Assembly (NCBI GenBank): GCA_963665975.1
Contig: OY762508.1
Coordinates: forward strand, 2,852,001-2,916,000
Direction: 5' to 3'
Length of the DNA stretch: 64,000 bases
Source of the DNA: G963665975 sp963665975
GTDB lineage: Bacteria > Bacteroidota > Rhodothermia > Rhodothermales > Bin80
The notes under the pieces are model-generated. The model did not search any database, was not told the DNA's origin, and saw only the letters and a list, made by a program, of their open reading frames with translations. Shown piece by piece: positions 7,622-16,166 of this stretch. Position numbers and translations under genes: made by a program. Position 1 is the stretch's first letter. Each line of letters opens with the position of its first letter.

Positions 7622-10147
7622 ATGTTTGATGCATGGGTTTGGAGAATGGCATGGCGGGATAGCAAGGGCAGCCGCCGCCGGCTGCTGCTCTTTCTGTCGT
7701 CCATGGTTATTGGCGTAGCGGCGCTGGTGGCGATTAACTCGTTCGGCTATAGCCTGAAGCGCGCGGTCGAGACAGAAGCCAAGACTCTTCTCGGGGCCGA
7801 TATGAGTCTTGAGAGCGACCATCCATTCACGCCCGACACCGAGGCGATCATCGACTCGTTGGGAGGAGATCAGGCCCGACGCGTGTCCTTTTCTTCCATG
7901 GCCTATTTCCCTTCCGTGGATCACACGCGCCTGTCGACAGTCCGCGCGCATGCGGGGGCCTACCCGTTTTACGGGGCTATAGGAACCGAGCCTCCGGGAG
8001 TTGCGAAAAGCTATCTCAGCGGCCGCAACGCGCTCGTGGACCAGTCCCTGATGAAGGAGTTCGGAGTCGCGCTGGGCGATACGGTCCGGATTGGCTCGAT
8101 CGGGTACGCAATTGTCGGCGCTCTGGTGAAGACGCCTCGCGAGGCGGAGCTCGCCATGATTTTTAGCCCGCGCATCTATATCCCTCTTGCTCATGTTGAC
8201 ACGGCCCTGGTAAGCTTCGGCAGCCGTGTAGAGCATGAGGTGTATTTTCGGTTTCCACCAGAGGTAGACACAGAAGCCATACGCGAAACGCTCCGGCCAC
8301 ATCTGGATGAGTATGATGTGGGCCTCGACACCGTGGAGGAAATGCGCGAGGAGTGGGGTGGTGCGCTTGGCGATTTGTACCGGTTCCTGAGTCTGGTGGC
8401 GCTTATTGCACTCGTGTTGGGTGGCCTGGGCGTTGGCAGTAGCGTCCACGTCTACGTGAAGCAGCGGCTGGCGACCGTGGCGATCCTTCGCTGCCTGGGG
8501 GCCTCTTCCAACCGCACCTTCTGGGTCTATCTGGTGCAGGCATTGGTTATGGGTGCGATCGCCGGCTTGGCAGGCTGCCTGTTAGGGATCGCCGTGCAGT
8601 ATATGCTGCCAGGCGTAGTGGCGGAATTCCTGCCGATCGATATTGAATTTCGAATTGCCCCCACGGCCTTGCCGGTCGGCCTCGGCCTCGGCCTCGGAAC
8701 GACGGTCTTGTTTGCTCTCTTGCCCCTGTTGTCTGTCCGGAAGGTTGCTCCGCTGTTGGCAATTCGGCTTCCATTCGAGAGTGGCAAGCGTAAGCGTGAT
8801 AGTCTTCGGTGGGGAGTCTATGCGTTACTGGCAGGCAGTCTGATTGGTTTTGCCGCCCTGCAGACCGAAAACGCCACATTGGGATTGGCGTATGGTGTGG
8901 CGCTCATTGCCGTGTTTGGCTTGCTGTGCCTGGTGGCGACGGTGCTCATGCGATCCGCCCGCGCCTTTATGCCCACATCCTTGCACTACCTCTGGCGCCA
9001 GGGTCTGGCCAACCTGTACCGGCCGAACAACCAGACGCTACTTATGATGTTGGCTGTTGGCCTGAGCGCCTTTCTGATCATGGTGCTGGTGTTGGTGGAA
9101 AGTATGCTGGTGGCGCAGATTTCCACGGCGGACAGAGAGGACCGGCCAGATATGGTGTTTTTCGACATCCAACCCGGCCAGCTCGACGGCGTTATGCAAC
9201 TGGTCAGGGACCAGGGATTGCCGGTAATCGATCAGTCGCCCATTGTGACCATGCGAATTCATGCGATTGGAGCTACTACGATCAACGACATGCGGAAGGA
9301 CTCGACCACGCATGTAGGATGGGCGCATCGGCGGGAGTACCGCTCGACGTACCGGGACAGGATCACAGACGCGGAGCGCGTGGTGGAGGGGGAGTTTGTC
9401 GGCGCTTTTGCAGAGGACGGAGCATTGGTTCCCGTATCGGTGGAGCGGGAGCTGGCAACGGACGAATTACGGGTTGGAATTGGCGACACGATCGTTTTTG
9501 ACGTGCAGGGTCGACTGGTCGAGACCCGGGTTGCCAGCCTCCGCGAGGTGGACTGGCAGCGGATGCAGTCAAATTTCTTTGTGGTGTTTCCAACCGGGGT
9601 ATTGGAGAATGCGCCCCAGAACCACATTCTAATGACGCGTGCAGACGACGAAGACGCCCGGATCGGTGTGCAGGCGGCCATCGTCGTGGACTATCCCAAC
9701 GTATCTTCTATCAGTCTGGCCCTCGTACTCGCCGTTTTTGATGAGCTGTTCGGTCGCATCAGCTTCGTTGTTCGCTTTATGGCCCTCTTCAGTATACTCG
9801 CAGGTATGCTGGTGCTCATTGGTGCTGTGGTCATTAGTCGCTACAAGCGGATTGCCGAAAGCGTGCTCCTCAAGACACTTGGCGCGTCCCGTAGACAGGT
9901 CCGTGCAATAATGCTCATTGAGTACCTCTTTCTGGGCGTGTTATCGGCGCTCACAGGGCTGGTGCTGGCCTACGGTGCGGGATGGGGTCTGGCGACGTAT
10001 GTTTTTGAGGTGCCATTCGTAGCGGCCCCCGGGCCACTTTTCCTTACAGTCTTCGCAGTGATCGCACTGATCATGGCTATCGGTATGGCGAATAGTCGCG
10101 GTATCTATGCGCGGCCCGCGCTTGAGGTGCTCCGCACGCAGGTTTGA
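7622..10147 (+). CDS. FtsX-like ABC transporter permease (YbbP-like)
   Basis: Encodes 841 aa. The architecture is that of YbbP: a first TM helix (LLLFLSSMVIGVAALVAI, ~residues 21-38), a periplasmic MacB-type region, three helices around residues 255-370, additional helices around 405-500, a second periplasmic region, and three terminal FtsX helices from ~715 to 825. Both FtsX repeats carry the coupling segment typical of the class (VAILRCLGASSNRTFWVYL and VLLKTLGASRRQVRAIM). The predicted complex with the upstream ATPase would sit in the inner membrane. The natural substrate is unknown. The gene ends 9 bp before yggS. Confidence 0.88.
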   Translation: MFDAWVWRMAWRDSKGSRRRLLLFLSSMVIGVAALVAINSFGYSLKRAVETEAKTLLGADMSLESDHPFTPDTEAIIDSLGGDQARRVSFSSMAYFPSVDHTRLSTVRAHAGAYPFYGAIGTEPPGVAKSYLSGRNALVDQSLMKEFGVALGDTVRIGSIGYAIVGALVKTPREAELAMIFSPRIYIPLAHVDTALVSFGSRVEHEVYFRFPPEVDTEAIRETLRPHLDEYDVGLDTVEEMREEWGGALGDLYRFLSLVALIALVLGGLGVGSSVHVYVKQRLATVAILRCLGASSNRTFWVYLVQALVMGAIAGLAGCLLGIAVQYMLPGVVAEFLPIDIEFRIAPTALPVGLGLGLGTTVLFALLPLLSVRKVAPLLAIRLPFESGKRKRDSLRWGVYALLAGSLIGFAALQTENATLGLAYGVALIAVFGLLCLVATVLMRSARAFMPTSLHYLWRQGLANLYRPNNQTLLMMLAVGLSAFLIMVLVLVESMLVAQISTADREDRPDMVFFDIQPGQLDGVMQLVRDQGLPVIDQSPIVTMRIHAIGATTINDMRKDSTTHVGWAHRREYRSTYRDRITDAERVVEGEFVGAFAEDGALVPVSVERELATDELRVGIGDTIVFDVQGRLVETRVASLREVDWQRMQSNFFVVFPTGVLENAPQNHILMTRADDEDARIGVQAAIVVDYPNVSSISLALVLAVFDELFGRISFVVRFMALFSILAGMLVLIGAVVISRYKRIAESVLLKTLGASRRQVRAIMLIEYLFLGVLSALTGLVLAYGAGWGLATYVFEVPFVAAPGPLFLTVFAVIALIMAIGMANSRGIYARPALEVLRTQV

Positions 10148-10156
10148 CCATTGGCT

Positions 10157-10885
10157 ATGCAGAACCGACAGACGCAGCTCTCCGAGCATGCAGCCACCAT
10201 TGAGCAGAGGCTCCGTGCAGTGCATGAGCGTATCGTGCTCGCATGCCAGCGGGTGGGACGGAGAGCCGATGAAGTAACGCTCATTGCCGTCACCAAGACG
10301 TTTCCGTTGGACATGGTGGCCATGGGTCTGGAGGCTGGCCTGCAAGATTTTGGCGAAAACCGCGTGCAGGAACTCATGGACAAGGCACAGGCCATGCCCG
10401 GGAGCGCCACGCACCGCTGGCATATGATTGGTCACTTGCAGCGTAACAAGGCCAGGGCTGTCGTGACGCATGCCGCCACGTTCCACGCGCTCGACAGTCT
10501 GCGCCTGGCGGCCGCGCTGGACCAGCGATCTGCGGAAGCGGGCCGCGTTCTGCCGTGCTTCGTGCAGGTGAACGTGTCTGGCGAGGGCAGCAAGTTCGGA
10601 TTCGCTCCTGCGGAGGCACCAAGCGCATTGGCCCGCCTGGCTGCGTATGCCAACCTTCGTATTTGCGGGCTCATGACGCTCGCCGCGCCTACGCGTGATC
10701 CAGAAACGGTCCGACCACAGTTCCGGCTACTACGCACGCTCCTGGATCGAAACGTGGATCTTCTGGCGGAGAAGGGCCTTTCGATGGGGATGAGCGGAGA
10801 CTTTGAAGTCGCCATCGAAGAGGGCGCCACGCATGTTCGACTGGGATCCGTTATTTTCGGGCCGCGTGGCGCGCCGGCGCCCTGA
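10157..10885 (+). CDS. yggS: PLP homeostasis protein, YggS/PROSC family
   Basis: Encodes 242 aa from ATG 10157; a TTG two codons earlier is also possible. This cytoplasmic PLP-binding protein has no known catalytic turnover and buffers free pyridoxal phosphate and amino/keto-acid pools. The PLP lysine is K47 in LIAVTKTFP. Other family marks are GLQDFGENRVQEL, WHMIGHLQRNKA, GEGSKFGF, LRICGLMTLA and the C-terminal MGMSGDFEVAIEEGATHVRLG phosphate-binding segment. Length is typical. It follows the YbbP-like permease by 9 bp and precedes the purine nucleoside phosphorylase gene by 23 bp, all on the same strand. Confidence 0.93.
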   Translation: MQNRQTQLSEHAATIEQRLRAVHERIVLACQRVGRRADEVTLIAVTKTFPLDMVAMGLEAGLQDFGENRVQELMDKAQAMPGSATHRWHMIGHLQRNKARAVVTHAATFHALDSLRLAAALDQRSAEAGRVLPCFVQVNVSGEGSKFGFAPAEAPSALARLAAYANLRICGLMTLAAPTRDPETVRPQFRLLRTLLDRNVDLLAEKGLSMGMSGDFEVAIEEGATHVRLGSVIFGPRGAPAP

Positions 10886-10908
10886 CAACAGACGAAGCGG
10901 TAACACGC

Positions 10909-11766
10909 ATGCATCAAACCGACATGTTGGACGCGGAAACTCAGATGGCGCAGGTCGAGGCTGCCTGCGCGGCGGTGCGCGCGGTAACGGATATGCGCCC
11001 ACGTCTGGGCATAATTCTTGGAACCGGCCTGGGCAGCCTCGCAGAAGCGATTGACGGCGCCCAGGCGATCGCCTATGCCGACCTGCCGCATTGCCCGCTC
11101 TCGACGCTGGAGTCACACGCGGGGCGTCTGCTCTTCGGGACGCTAGCCGGTACCCCCGTCGTGGCGATGCACGGGCGGTTTCATCTGTATGAAGGCTACA
11201 CGGCGCAGCAGGTGACGTTTCCCGTTCGCGTGCTTGCCACGCTTGGTGTGGACACGCTGCTGATCTCCAACGCGTGCGGTGGCATGAACCCGCTGTTTCG
11301 TCGCGGGGACCTGATGCTGATTACCGATCATATCAACCTTCAAGGGGCCAATCCGCTGGTCGGTCCAAACGTTGATGCCTGGGGCCCGCGCTTCCCGGAC
11401 ATGAGTGAGCCATACGACATCGGGCTACGAAACTTGGCCAAACAGAAAGCGCTCGAGAATGGCATCCCCCTGCAGCAGGGTGTGTATGTGGCAGTGGAAG
11501 GCCCGAACCTGGAGACGAAAGCGGAATACCGGTTCCTGCGTCGCATTGGCGCCGATGTGGTTGGCATGAGCACGGTCCCGGAGGTCATCGTTGCGCGGCA
11601 CATGGATCTTCGTGTGATGGCCATATCGGTCGTCACGGATGAGTGTTTTCCAGACAACCTCGCGCCGGTGACGCTGGAGGAGGTGCTGGAAGCTGCAGCG
11701 GTAGCGGAGCCCAAGCTCACTGCGATGATGACGGCAGTGGCGGCAGCACTTGGAAATGGGGTATAG
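10909..11766 (+). CDS. punA: Purine nucleoside phosphorylase, type I (inosine/guanosine)
   Basis: Encodes 285 aa. It reversibly phosphorolyses purine (deoxy)nucleosides to base and (deoxy)ribose-1-phosphate for purine salvage. The trimeric PNP-I family is shown by LGIILGTGLGSLAEAI (phosphate loop), HAGRLLFGTLAGTPVVAMHGRFHLYEGY, ISNACGGMNPLFRRGDLMLI, EGPNLETKAEYRFLR and the base-binding segment MSTVPEVIVARHMDLRV. VVTDECFPDNL contains the Asn that contacts the purine. It differs from the hexameric DeoD family. Two ATGs lie at the N-terminus (10909 and residue 6), so the start is uncertain by a few residues. ileS follows after 83 bp. Confidence 0.92.
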   Translation: MHQTDMLDAETQMAQVEAACAAVRAVTDMRPRLGIILGTGLGSLAEAIDGAQAIAYADLPHCPLSTLESHAGRLLFGTLAGTPVVAMHGRFHLYEGYTAQQVTFPVRVLATLGVDTLLISNACGGMNPLFRRGDLMLITDHINLQGANPLVGPNVDAWGPRFPDMSEPYDIGLRNLAKQKALENGIPLQQGVYVAVEGPNLETKAEYRFLRRIGADVVGMSTVPEVIVARHMDLRVMAISVVTDECFPDNLAPVTLEEVLEAAAVAEPKLTAMMTAVAAALGNGV

Positions 11767-11849
11767 GTTTGAGGCCGCCGAAGGCGTCTGATCGAACAAC
11801 TGCGCGCAAAAATCGTTCGCTGGGATCTTGCGCGCACACACGGAAACGG

Positions 11850-14800
11850 ATGAGCCAATTCGAGGAATTTCGGCACGACGAACTGGCGGAGTTGGAAGCG
11901 GAAGTACTCCAATGGTGGGAGGAGGCCGATATATTCCGGAAAAGCATCGCGGACCGGGACGGAGCACCGTCCTACTCGTTCTACGAGGGTCCCCCTACAG
12001 CCAATGGCCGGCCGGGCATCCATCATGTTACGGCCAGGACCATCAAGGACGTCTTTTGCCGTTACCACACCATGAAGGGCTATCGCGTGGAGCGGAAAGC
12101 CGGATGGGACACCCATGGTCTGCCCGTAGAAATCGAAGTGGAGAAGACGCTTGGGCTAGACGGCAGGGAGGAAGTAATAGCCTATGGCATCGAGCGATTC
12201 AATGCAGAGTGCCGGCGCAGCGTCCTGGCATACAAGGAGGAATGGGATGACCTCACGCGCCGCATGGGCTACTGGGTCGACCTCGAACACCCCTATGTCA
12301 CGTTCGAGAATGCGTACATCGAAAGTGTATGGTGGCTTCTGAAGCAGATCTTCGACAAAGGACTGCTATACAAGGGGCACAAGATCCAGTGGTACAGTCC
12401 GGGATCGGGTACGGTGCTGTCTTCGCACGAGGTTAGCCTCGGTTACAAGGAAGTGCAGGATCCGAGCGTTTATGTGCGATTCAAGGCGCAGGCGGCGTCC
12501 TTTCTCGTATGGACGACGACGCCGTGGACGCTGATTTCCAATGCAGCACTTGCGGTCGGCCCAGACATTGATTACGTCAGGGTGCGTCTGGAGGAGGAAG
12601 AAGTTATCCTGGCGCATGCGCGCCTGGAAGTGCTCAGGCAGGAGTATGAAATCCTGGATACGATGAAGGGGAGGGACTTGGTGGGCACAGGCTACAATCC
12701 GCTCTTTGAAACTTCCACGGAGGCGAAGCGCGTCGTGGCTGCGGATTTTGTCTCCACGGCCGACGGTACGGGTATCGTCCACATTGCCCCCGCATTTGGC
12801 GCGGATGACTACGCTGTAGGGCGTACGGAAGGGCTGCCGGTCATTAACCCGATAGACGACCGTGGCCGCTTTACGCACGCTGCGCCCCTGGTGGCCGGCA
12901 AATGGTTCAAGGATGCCGACCGCGACATTGTGCGCGACCTCAGAAGTCGCGGCCTCCTGTACCGGCAGGAAACCTGTCTCCACAACTATCCACACGACTG
13001 GCGCAAGGGAACGCCGCTGATGAGTTATCCCGTTGAGAGCTGGTTCATCCGGACGACGGCGCTCAAGGAGCAGTTGGTGGCGCTCAATGACTCCATCAAC
13101 TGGCAGCCAGAAGCTATTGGCCGAGGCCGATTCGGCGAATGGCTTGAGAACAACGTGGATTGGGCGCTCAGCCGCCGCAGGTTCTGGGGCACGCCCCTTC
13201 CGGTCTGGCAGTCAGACCGTGATCCGTCGTACGTCGAGGTCGTTGGGTCGATTGCTGAGCTGCGCGCGAAGTGCGGCGAACAGCTGCCATCCGGCGAAGC
13301 GCTGGACCTTCACCGCCCTCAGGTGGACCGGCTGACCTGGCCCGCTCCCGAGGGCGGCGTGATGCGGCGAGTCCCGGAAACCATTGATGTCTGGTTCGAC
13401 TCGGGAGCGATGCCGTTCGCCCAATGGCATTACCCGTTCGAGAACAAGGACGCCTTTGCGCGCAGCTTCCCTGCAGACTTTATCGCTGAAGGCGTTGATC
13501 AGACGAGGGGGTGGTTTTATACCCTGCATGCGATCGCGACATTGGTAACAGGAAGTGTGGCCTTCAAGAACTGCGTCGTCAATGGTCTCGTCCTTGACGA
13601 GAAGGGCGAGAAGATGTCCAAGACCAAGGGGAATGCCGTTGACCCCTTCGAGGTTATCCAGAAATACGGCGCAGACAGCGTGCGCTGGTACCTGATGAGC
13701 AATTCTGCGCCGTGGGAAGACTTGAAATTTGTGGAGCGCGGCATACAGGAGGCGCAGCGAAAGTTGTTTCGAACTCTGGCTAACGTGTACAATTTTTTTG
13801 CCACCTACGCCAATATCGATGGCTTTGCCGGCATGGAGAATATCATTCCAGTGGCACAGCGAGCGGAGCTCGACCGGTGGATCATGAGCCGGCTCCACAC
13901 GACGGTGGCGGAGGTGGATGCAGCGTACAAGACCTACCATCCGACGCGAGCGGCACGGCCGATTGAGCACTTCGTTGACGAACTGTCGAACTGGTATATT
14001 CGCCGGTCGCGACGCCGCTTCTGGTCTGCGAAGGCGGTGGATGCGGACCACCGGGAAGATGACAAGTGGGCCGCATACCAGACAGTGGCGACCGGCCTGG
14101 TGGACACGGCCAGAATGATGGCGCCTATAGCTCCCTTCTTCAGTGAATGGCTCTACCAGCGACTTAGCAATGCGGTTACCGAAGCGTTGCCCGCCTCAGT
14201 GCATCTTGCGGATTTCCCGGTTGTGGATCGCAGTGTGATTGACACAGCGCTGGAAACCCGTATGAAGCTTGCGCAGGATGTGAGCTCGATCACGCTGGGC
14301 TTGCGTAACCAGGCAGGCATCAATATCCGGCAGCCCCTAGGAAGAATTCTCGTCGCGCCGCTTAGCGATGCCGATCGGGATGCACTGGAACAGGTAAAGG
14401 AGATCATTCTGAGCGAAATCAACGTCAAGTCCATGGAATATGTGGACGGCTCCAGCCACATCGTAAAGAAGACGGCCCGGCCGAATTTTCGGAGGCTTGG
14501 AAAACGATATGGAAAACTGATGCCCGCAATCAAGGCAGCCGTGCAGGAATTTAATGACAGCGAGATCGCAGCGTACGAAGACGCGGGAACGCTCACGGTG
14601 GACATCGACGGCAGCGCTGTATGTTTCGAAGCGGAAGACCTCAATGTGGTGACAGAAGGCATTGAGGGGTGGCTTGTAGGTCAGGATGCGAGCGTTACCG
14701 TGGCGCTGGACACGCGTCTTACCGAACCACTACTGGACGAGGGGTCGGCACGGGAATTGATCAACCGCGTGCAGAACATGCGTAAGAAGGGTGCTTTCGA

Positions 14801-15005
14801 TGTTACCGATCGGATCGATGTGCAATACAAAGCCACCGATGTGCTAGACCGCGCGATCACCAGGTACAGGCAGTGGATTCGGAACGAAACGCTGGCACTA
14901 TCGTTTGAATCGGCTAACATTCCTACGGGCGAAATTGTCGGGACATTTGACATCGGACAGGCGCAGATCAGGTTGGGTATTCGCCGCGTAAACCACGGCG
15001 GATGA
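11850..15005 (+). CDS. ileS: Isoleucyl-tRNA synthetase, IleRS2 type with GxHH signature
   Basis: Encodes 1051 aa. It charges tRNA-Ile with isoleucine and edits valine. ATG 11850 gives the expected start MSQFEEFRHDEL. KMSKT (KMSKTKGN) is conserved, the CP1 editing insertion is present (WTTTPWTLISNAALAVG), and the length and ending suit the eukaryote-like IleRS2 branch rather than the ~940-aa IleRS1. The catalytic signature after PPTANGRP reads G56-I57-H58-H59 where class I enzymes have HxGH, so the first and third positions are exchanged. Published work on IleRS2 reports that this exchanged motif occurs naturally and gives extreme mupirocin resistance; I apply that here by inference. ileS-dksA-lspA is a recurrent Bacteroidota neighbourhood. 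Confidence 0.95.
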   Translation: MSQFEEFRHDELAELEAEVLQWWEEADIFRKSIADRDGAPSYSFYEGPPTANGRPGIHHVTARTIKDVFCRYHTMKGYRVERKAGWDTHGLPVEIEVEKTLGLDGREEVIAYGIERFNAECRRSVLAYKEEWDDLTRRMGYWVDLEHPYVTFENAYIESVWWLLKQIFDKGLLYKGHKIQWYSPGSGTVLSSHEVSLGYKEVQDPSVYVRFKAQAASFLVWTTTPWTLISNAALAVGPDIDYVRVRLEEEEVILAHARLEVLRQEYEILDTMKGRDLVGTGYNPLFETSTEAKRVVAADFVSTADGTGIVHIAPAFGADDYAVGRTEGLPVINPIDDRGRFTHAAPLVAGKWFKDADRDIVRDLRSRGLLYRQETCLHNYPHDWRKGTPLMSYPVESWFIRTTALKEQLVALNDSINWQPEAIGRGRFGEWLENNVDWALSRRRFWGTPLPVWQSDRDPSYVEVVGSIAELRAKCGEQLPSGEALDLHRPQVDRLTWPAPEGGVMRRVPETIDVWFDSGAMPFAQWHYPFENKDAFARSFPADFIAEGVDQTRGWFYTLHAIATLVTGSVAFKNCVVNGLVLDEKGEKMSKTKGNAVDPFEVIQKYGADSVRWYLMSNSAPWEDLKFVERGIQEAQRKLFRTLANVYNFFATYANIDGFAGMENIIPVAQRAELDRWIMSRLHTTVAEVDAAYKTYHPTRAARPIEHFVDELSNWYIRRSRRRFWSAKAVDADHREDDKWAAYQTVATGLVDTARMMAPIAPFFSEWLYQRLSNAVTEALPASVHLADFPVVDRSVIDTALETRMKLAQDVSSITLGLRNQAGINIRQPLGRILVAPLSDADRDALEQVKEIILSEINVKSMEYVDGSSHIVKKTARPNFRRLGKRYGKLMPAIKAAVQEFNDSEIAAYEDAGTLTVDIDGSAVCFEAEDLNVVTEGIEGWLVGQDASVTVALDTRLTEPLLDEGSARELINRVQNMRKKGAFDVTDRIDVQYKATDVLDRAITRYRQWIRNETLALSFESANIPTGEIVGTFDIGQAQIRLGIRRVNHGG

Positions 15006-15105
15006 GTTCCCGCTAATACTTGCCGACCGCCAAGCCTCCTCTCGCAGCCAGGGATAAATCATACGTGACTGTCACCCATTGAACCACGTGATAAGCCCGA
15101 TTGCC

Positions 15106-15522
15106 ATGCCGGCGAACAAGAACACTGCTCCTGACGGTGAAGCAACACCCACCACACCGTTTACGGATGCTGAACTGGAGCACTTTAGAGGCATTATCCT
15201 GGAAAAGCGAACCAGTGCACTTGAAGACATCGAGCGTATGCTCCTGCAATTAAAGGACTCACGGGAGCAGGCTGAGAATGACTCTGCGTACAGCTTTCAT
15301 ATGGCTGACGCGGGCACGGACGCCATGGAGCGGGAGAAGCTCTATCTCATGGTGGCCCGGCAGCAAAAATTCATAGGGTATCTGGACCGTGCGCTAGAGC
15401 GCATCAACACTAGGTCCTACGGAATCTGCAAAGTTACCGGCAATGCAATTTCAAAGGAGCGCCTGGAAGCCGTGCCGCATACGGAAATCTCCATAAAGGC
15501 GAAGCTGAAGCAGAAACGGTAG
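15106..15522 (+). CDS. TraR/DksA family transcriptional regulator (reduced zinc site)
   Basis: Encodes 138 aa from ATG 15106; a TTG at 15079 would add nine residues. DksA-family proteins bind RNA polymerase through the secondary channel and modulate rRNA and stress promoters with ppGpp. A long helical coiled-coil region covers residues ~30-110 (FTDAELEHFRGIILEKR to YLDRALERINTRSYG), and DAGTDAMEREK lies near the middle. The zinc-finger knuckle reads SYGICKVTGNAISKERL, so only one of the four classical Cys ligands remains, as is usual in Bacteroidota members. Zinc binding is therefore doubtful. It lies 100 bp after ileS and 33 bp before lspA. Confidence 0.85.
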   Translation: MPANKNTAPDGEATPTTPFTDAELEHFRGIILEKRTSALEDIERMLLQLKDSREQAENDSAYSFHMADAGTDAMEREKLYLMVARQQKFIGYLDRALERINTRSYGICKVTGNAISKERLEAVPHTEISIKAKLKQKR

Positions 15523-15555
15523 CATGAGCAGCCTACTCCAGCAGGGACGTGTCAT

Positions 15556-16158
15556 ATGCGGTTAGCGTGGATAGCGGCGGGCGTATTAATTCTGGATCAG
15601 GCGACGAAGCTCGCCGTGCGGTTGAATATGGAAATCGGACTGCACCAGTCGATTCCCCTGGTTGGAGACTGGTTGAAGCTGACGTTCACCGAAAATCCCG
15701 GAATGGCGTTTGGCATCACATTCGGTCCCAAGGGACTGATAACGGCGTTTTCCATTATTGCCACGATGCTCATCGTTTTCTATGCCGTACGCATTCGGAA
15801 GGGATACCTGCCATACCGCATCAGTCTGATTGTAATTCTGGCAGGTGCGATCGGTAATATCATCGACCGCCTGTTCTACGGCATGCTCTTCGGCTACGGT
15901 GAATTTTTTGGTGGACGGGTTGTCGACTTTATTCACTTCGATATATGGAGGGGGTTCGTATCTCCGGACCTGCCCTTGTTGGGGGGAACCTATATCGCCC
16001 TCTTTCCCATCTTCAACGTGTCTGACATCGCCATCGTAGGGGGCGTTGTGGGCATCCTGGTATTCCAGAAGAAATTTCACGAGCAGCTTATGGAGCGGCC
16101 CGTGGATGCGGGCGAGGCGCCAGCGCCTCCCGTTCTGGCTCCGGCCGATAGCGAGTAA
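15556..16158 (+). CDS. lspA: Lipoprotein signal peptidase (signal peptidase II)
   Basis: Encodes 200 aa. This inner-membrane aspartyl protease cleaves prolipoproteins before the lipidated Cys. Conserved boxes: VLILDQATKLAV (box with the first conserved Asp, residues ~11-22), TENPGMAFGITF, GAIGNIIDRLFYG and the catalytic GRVVDFIHFD plus IFNVSDIAIVGGV, supplying the two catalytic aspartates. Four TM helices are evident. Compared with E. coli LspA there is an insertion of about 20 residues between the last two motifs (WRGFVSPDLPLLGGTY) and a proline/alanine-rich cytoplasmic tail. It is convergent with tctA, with 8 bp between stops. It matures the several lipoproteins encoded nearby. Confidence 0.95.
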   Translation: MRLAWIAAGVLILDQATKLAVRLNMEIGLHQSIPLVGDWLKLTFTENPGMAFGITFGPKGLITAFSIIATMLIVFYAVRIRKGYLPYRISLIVILAGAIGNIIDRLFYGMLFGYGEFFGGRVVDFIHFDIWRGFVSPDLPLLGGTYIALFPIFNVSDIAIVGGVVGILVFQKKFHEQLMERPVDAGEAPAPPVLAPADSE

Positions 16159-16166
16159 GGCTGGCC

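Noticed and set aside
11767..11849. T-box or leader RNA before ileS
   Set aside because: The 83-bp gap has no stem-loop with a T-box core sequence and no room for one; the same holds for the 212-bp gap before alaS.
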